NCBI GenBank assembly: GCA_002256535.1
Contig: NMUJ01000006.1
Location: 1 to 24,263 of the forward strand
Direction of reading: 5' to 3'
DNA length: 24,263 nt
From: Caldifarciminota bacterium 4484_18
GTDB lineage: Bacteria; Hydrothermota; UBA3073; NMUJ01
Position numbers and translations under genes: made by a program
Notes under the pieces: model-generated
The model's database searches: none
Told to the model about the DNA's origin: nothing
The model's input: only the letters and a program-made list of their open reading frames with translations
Part shown: positions 21,895 to 24,263 of the stretch, in pieces
Layout of the letters: the number at the start of each line of letters is the position of its first letter
Numbering within the stretch: position 1 is the first letter of the stretch

Positions 21895-22807
21895 ACTTCC
21901 CCCTTATTGCCGATAAATTTAATGTGTTTTGTCCACCCCACAAGTGCATAGCTTCTAATATCCCTTTAGCCCTATAATGATACCGTATGATACCCTTCAA
22001 CAACTGGTATATCGGTGATATACATGCAAACTCAGCCACTACCCTGCGTATCCCTCTACCTTCGACCCAACGTTCTGTTTTTAATACATGTGATATAATA
22101 AGCGCCTTACGTGTATGCGCAATACGTTCACCACGTTTACCAAACCGTCTCACAAACACATATGCAGTTTTACCACGTTCGTACGATTTACGTATAAACT
22201 CGTCCAACTCCACTGGTGGGCCATCCACATGGTATGCCCTACACCTACGAAACGTATGTACCATCGGCAACCCCAATTCTTGTAACCGCAACCCCAGATC
22301 CAGATCATGGTACCCCATAAATGCACCCAGATGTTCATCAAATCCACCCACTTCCAACAGCCACCGCTTTTTAACTGATGCATTTTGTGTAATAAATACA
22401 TGCCAACATATACCGTTCGGTATCAAGTATCTGAAACTAAGCCTCTTCGGTAACTCACGTACATGATAGACCATACCTTGTAAAATGATATCGCCCCTCT
22501 CTTCGTGTATCTCTACATGATCTCGTACGAATTCAGGTGCTACTATCACATCACTATCGACAAAAATTATGAGCTCCCCTTTTGCCATCTCAATCCCCGC
22601 ATTACGTGCATGTGCAGGGCCGCTCCTCTTTTCTAACCTCACATATCGGACAGGATACCTTCTCATCCGTTCCACTGTATCGTCCGTGGATGCATCATCC
22701 ACCACTATAACCTCATAGTCATCAAAAGTTTGCTCCATCAATGCAGCTACACACTTAGTTAAGATTTTTGCCCGATTGTAAGTAGGGATTATTACCGAAG
22801 CTTTCAC
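21857..22807 (-). CDS. family 2 glycosyltransferase
   Basis: 316 residues, GT-A fold inverting glycosyltransferase. It starts (GTG codon, overlapping the rpsA stop as GTGA) with ASVIIPTYNRAKILTKCVAA, then VIVVDDASTDDTVERM and GPAHARNAGIEMAKGELIIF. The metal-binding DxD-like VDSDV follows, and VGGFDEHLGAFMGYHDLDLG contains the typical acceptor-side E/D-D-L-D-L motif. The C-terminal third is basic and could dock at the membrane. The last residues (YESSSRSGSSWG) are read from the region overlapping the rpiB start and look like a run-on tail. The sugar and acceptor are unknown; cell-envelope glycan synthesis is likely. It sits between rpsA and rpiB. Confidence 0.9.
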   Translation of the reverse strand: MKASVIIPTYNRAKILTKCVAALMEQTFDDYEVIVVDDASTDDTVERMRRYPVRYVRLEKRSGPAHARNAGIEMAKGELIIFVDSDVIVAPEFVRDHVEIHEERGDIILQGMVYHVRELPKRLSFRYLIPNGICWHVFITQNASVKKRWLLEVGGFDEHLGAFMGYHDLDLGLRLQELGLPMVHTFRRCRAYHVDGPPVELDEFIRKSYERGKTAYVFVRRFGKRGERIAHTRKALIISHVLKTERWVEGRGIRRVVAEFACISPIYQLLKGIIRYHYRAKGILEAMHLWGGQNTLNLSAIRGKYESSSRSGSSWG

Positions 22808-24263
22808 CCTTGTTTCTCTTTATCCTTTTTCCCCTCTTCTGATTCGTCGATCAGTTTATCGAGCTCCTCAGGTAGCTCAATCCTTTGCTCCTCCTTCTCC
22901 TTTACAGGGCTTTTCACCTTACGATATCTATGTATAAGCTGACGTTCAAGCCATTCCTCATACATCTTCTCCGATAGTATAAGCCTACGGCGGCTCGGAT
23001 TTATATCCTTAACCCCTACCTGTATGGTTTTACCCACTCTGTATGTATCTGACCATTTTTTGGGGTCCGACTCCATCAGCAACTCCATCGGTATGAACCC
23101 CTTAAGTCCACTACCCACATCCACAAGTATACCCTTTTCCAATAGAGCCACAACCTTAGCCCTAACTATTGACCTAACTGGATGGTGTCGTTGAAATATT
23201 ACCAACGGATCTTCTGTCAATTGTTTATACCCCAATATTATTCGACGCATCTCGCGATCATACCCCAGTACACGTGCCTTAACTTTCCGTCCTTTGCGGA
23301 ATACTTCTGATGGATGTTCTATCTTTTGTGTCCACGATATATCACTTATGTGTATGAATCCCTCAAGCTCATCCTGTAACGCCACCACCACTCCATACGG
23401 CAATATAAGTTCCACCCTACCCACAACGATCGACCCTATGGGGTGTTTGGTCTCTATCACTTCCCATGGATCTGGCATAAGCTGCTTCAAACTAAGTGAT
23501 ATCTTCTGCTCCTCTTTGTTAATCTCCAGCACTTTAACTTCAACAATATCACCGACTGACAACACTTCCGATGGATGTTTTATCCTACGCGTCCAAGATA
23601 GTTCCGATATATGTAGTAACCCTTCTATACCTTTATCCAACTCTATGAATGCGCCATAGTTGACAATCGCCACCACCTTTCCCTTTACTACAGAGCCTAC
23701 TGGATATTTTCTCTCAATATTCTCCCATGGGTGGGGCATCAACTGCTTCATACCTACAAACACCTTACCAGTGTCAGGATCAACTTCCAGTATTTTCACT
23801 TTAACTTTATCGTCAAGCTTGAGCACTTCCGTTGGATGTGATATCCTTGTCCATGTCATATCCCCGATGTGCATGAATGCCTCTATATCCTCTATCTGTA
23901 CTATTGCACCCGTATGTGTGATACTTTTGACTATACCCTCCTTCACTGCACCTATCTCAAACCGTCGCACTATCTCCTCACGACGTCGCCGTTCTTCCTC
24001 TTCAAGATATTCCCTGTGTGAGACCACCAGATTACGTCGCTGCTCATTACACCGCAATATCTTAAATTTCAGAGTCGTGCCCAACAGCTTCTCTGGTCGA
24101 TCGAGCTGTTGCCCAACATGACTCATAGGGAGGAACCCCCATACCGACATTATATCGACCATAAACCCACCCTTCACTACTTTCTTCACTTCACCTTCAA
24201 CTGTACCGTCGTTTTCAAACGCTTCACGTATCTTACGCCACGCCTCAAGCTGTTCCGCCTTCA
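22804..24263 (-). CDS. rpsA: ribosomal protein S1 (multiple S1 domains), N-terminus outside window
   Basis: Five S1 RNA-binding repeats are visible, and the frame stays open to the window edge (upstream codons read KAEQLEAWRKIREAFEND), so the N-terminus is cut off. A start at the GTG at 24189 would be internal. The repeats begin at KKVVKGGFMVDIMSVWGFLP, GIVKSITHTGAIVQIEDIEA, GKVVAIVNYGAFIELDKGIE, GRVELILPYGVVVALQDELE and AKVVALLEKGILVDVGSGLK. Three of them share the linker HPSEVL or HPTEVL and MKQLMPHPW-type ends. An acidic, Lys/Glu-rich tail closes the protein. S1 binds mRNA leaders and aids initiation on the 30S subunit. It heads the coupled minus-strand set here. Confidence 0.93.
   Translation of the reverse strand, partial: KAEQLEAWRKIREAFENDGTVEGEVKKVVKGGFMVDIMSVWGFLPMSHVGQQLDRPEKLLGTTLKFKILRCNEQRRNLVVSHREYLEEEERRRREEIVRRFEIGAVKEGIVKSITHTGAIVQIEDIEAFMHIGDMTWTRISHPTEVLKLDDKVKVKILEVDPDTGKVFVGMKQLMPHPWENIERKYPVGSVVKGKVVAIVNYGAFIELDKGIEGLLHISELSWTRRIKHPSEVLSVGDIVEVKVLEINKEEQKISLSLKQLMPDPWEVIETKHPIGSIVVGRVELILPYGVVVALQDELEGFIHISDISWTQKIEHPSEVFRKGRKVKARVLGYDREMRRIILGYKQLTEDPLVIFQRHHPVRSIVRAKVVALLEKGILVDVGSGLKGFIPMELLMESDPKKWSDTYRVGKTIQVGVKDINPSRRRLILSEKMYEEWLERQLIHRYRKVKSPVKEKEEQRIELPEELDKLIDESEEGKKDKEKQG

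Noticed and set aside
21987..22466. 159-residue plus-strand ORF
   Set aside because: Antisense to the family 2 glycosyltransferase, which has full family motifs; no ribosome site or recognisable domain in the shadow frame.
23294..24121. Two long plus-strand ORFs opposite rpsA
   Set aside because: They are periodic only because the S1 repeats on the other strand are periodic, and they have no start signals.

Overview
The window reads as a chromosomal segment of an uncultured diderm bacterium. Diderm envelope genes include two Omp85/BamA-type barrels, a SurA-like periplasmic chaperone domain, lspA and tatA. The housekeeping genes are bacterial: prs, ileS, metK, sucD, gatA, glyA, rpiB and rpsA. 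I see no phage, transposon, plasmid or CRISPR signature. The gene mix, very compact packing and short signal sequences recall deep-branching candidate phyla such as WOR-3 or Hydrothermota-like groups, but that placement is a low-confidence inference.

Layout. 1-692 (-): 3'-truncated prs, divergent from a FemAB-like acyltransferase (803-1759 +). 1795-4970 (-): ileS-lspA pair. 5155-9163 (+): metK, sucD and a fusion of a GHL10 glycosidase domain with a SurA-like chaperone/parvulin, meeting head-on (stops touching inside a palindrome) the end of a minus-strand set of three: membrane protein, HNH nuclease, small Omp85 barrel (11422 down to 9164). 11543-14939 (+): lapA-like gene, galT, galK and an MsmX/UgpC-type sugar ABC ATPase; galT appears to have lost an internal segment. 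17988-14936 (-): tRNA-Thr(CGU), a BamA/TamA-like gene starting 7 bases after the tRNA, then a gatA broken by an internal deletion with frameshift. 18119-18769 (+): metallo-beta-lactamase-fold hydrolase. 24263-18766 (-): a long coupled set, rpsA (5'-truncated), family 2 glycosyltransferase, rpiB, glyA, dCMP deaminase, pseudopilin-like protein and a 51-residue tatA.

How it works together. Three groups serve the envelope: lspA, lapA, tatA and the FemAB-like enzyme; the two Omp85 proteins; and the glycosidase-SurA fusion, which may link peptidoglycan trimming to outer-membrane protein delivery. The gal genes and the ATPase form a galactose/oligosaccharide module. prs, rpiB, glyA and the dCMP deaminase are pentose phosphate, one-carbon and nucleotide metabolism.

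Genome style. The + strand is A/C-rich whichever strand encodes the gene, so minus-strand genes are G/T-rich and plus-strand genes C-rich; the whole window probably lies in one replichore with the minus strand leading. Genes overlap by 1 to 38 bases, convergent genes interlock at their stops, and several plus- and minus-strand genes have a -10 element 5-6 bases before ATG with no Shine-Dalgarno, suggesting leaderless mRNAs. No gene-free stretch exceeds 300 bases; the longest gaps are 4971-5154, 17989-18118 and 11423-11542, and all hold promoters.
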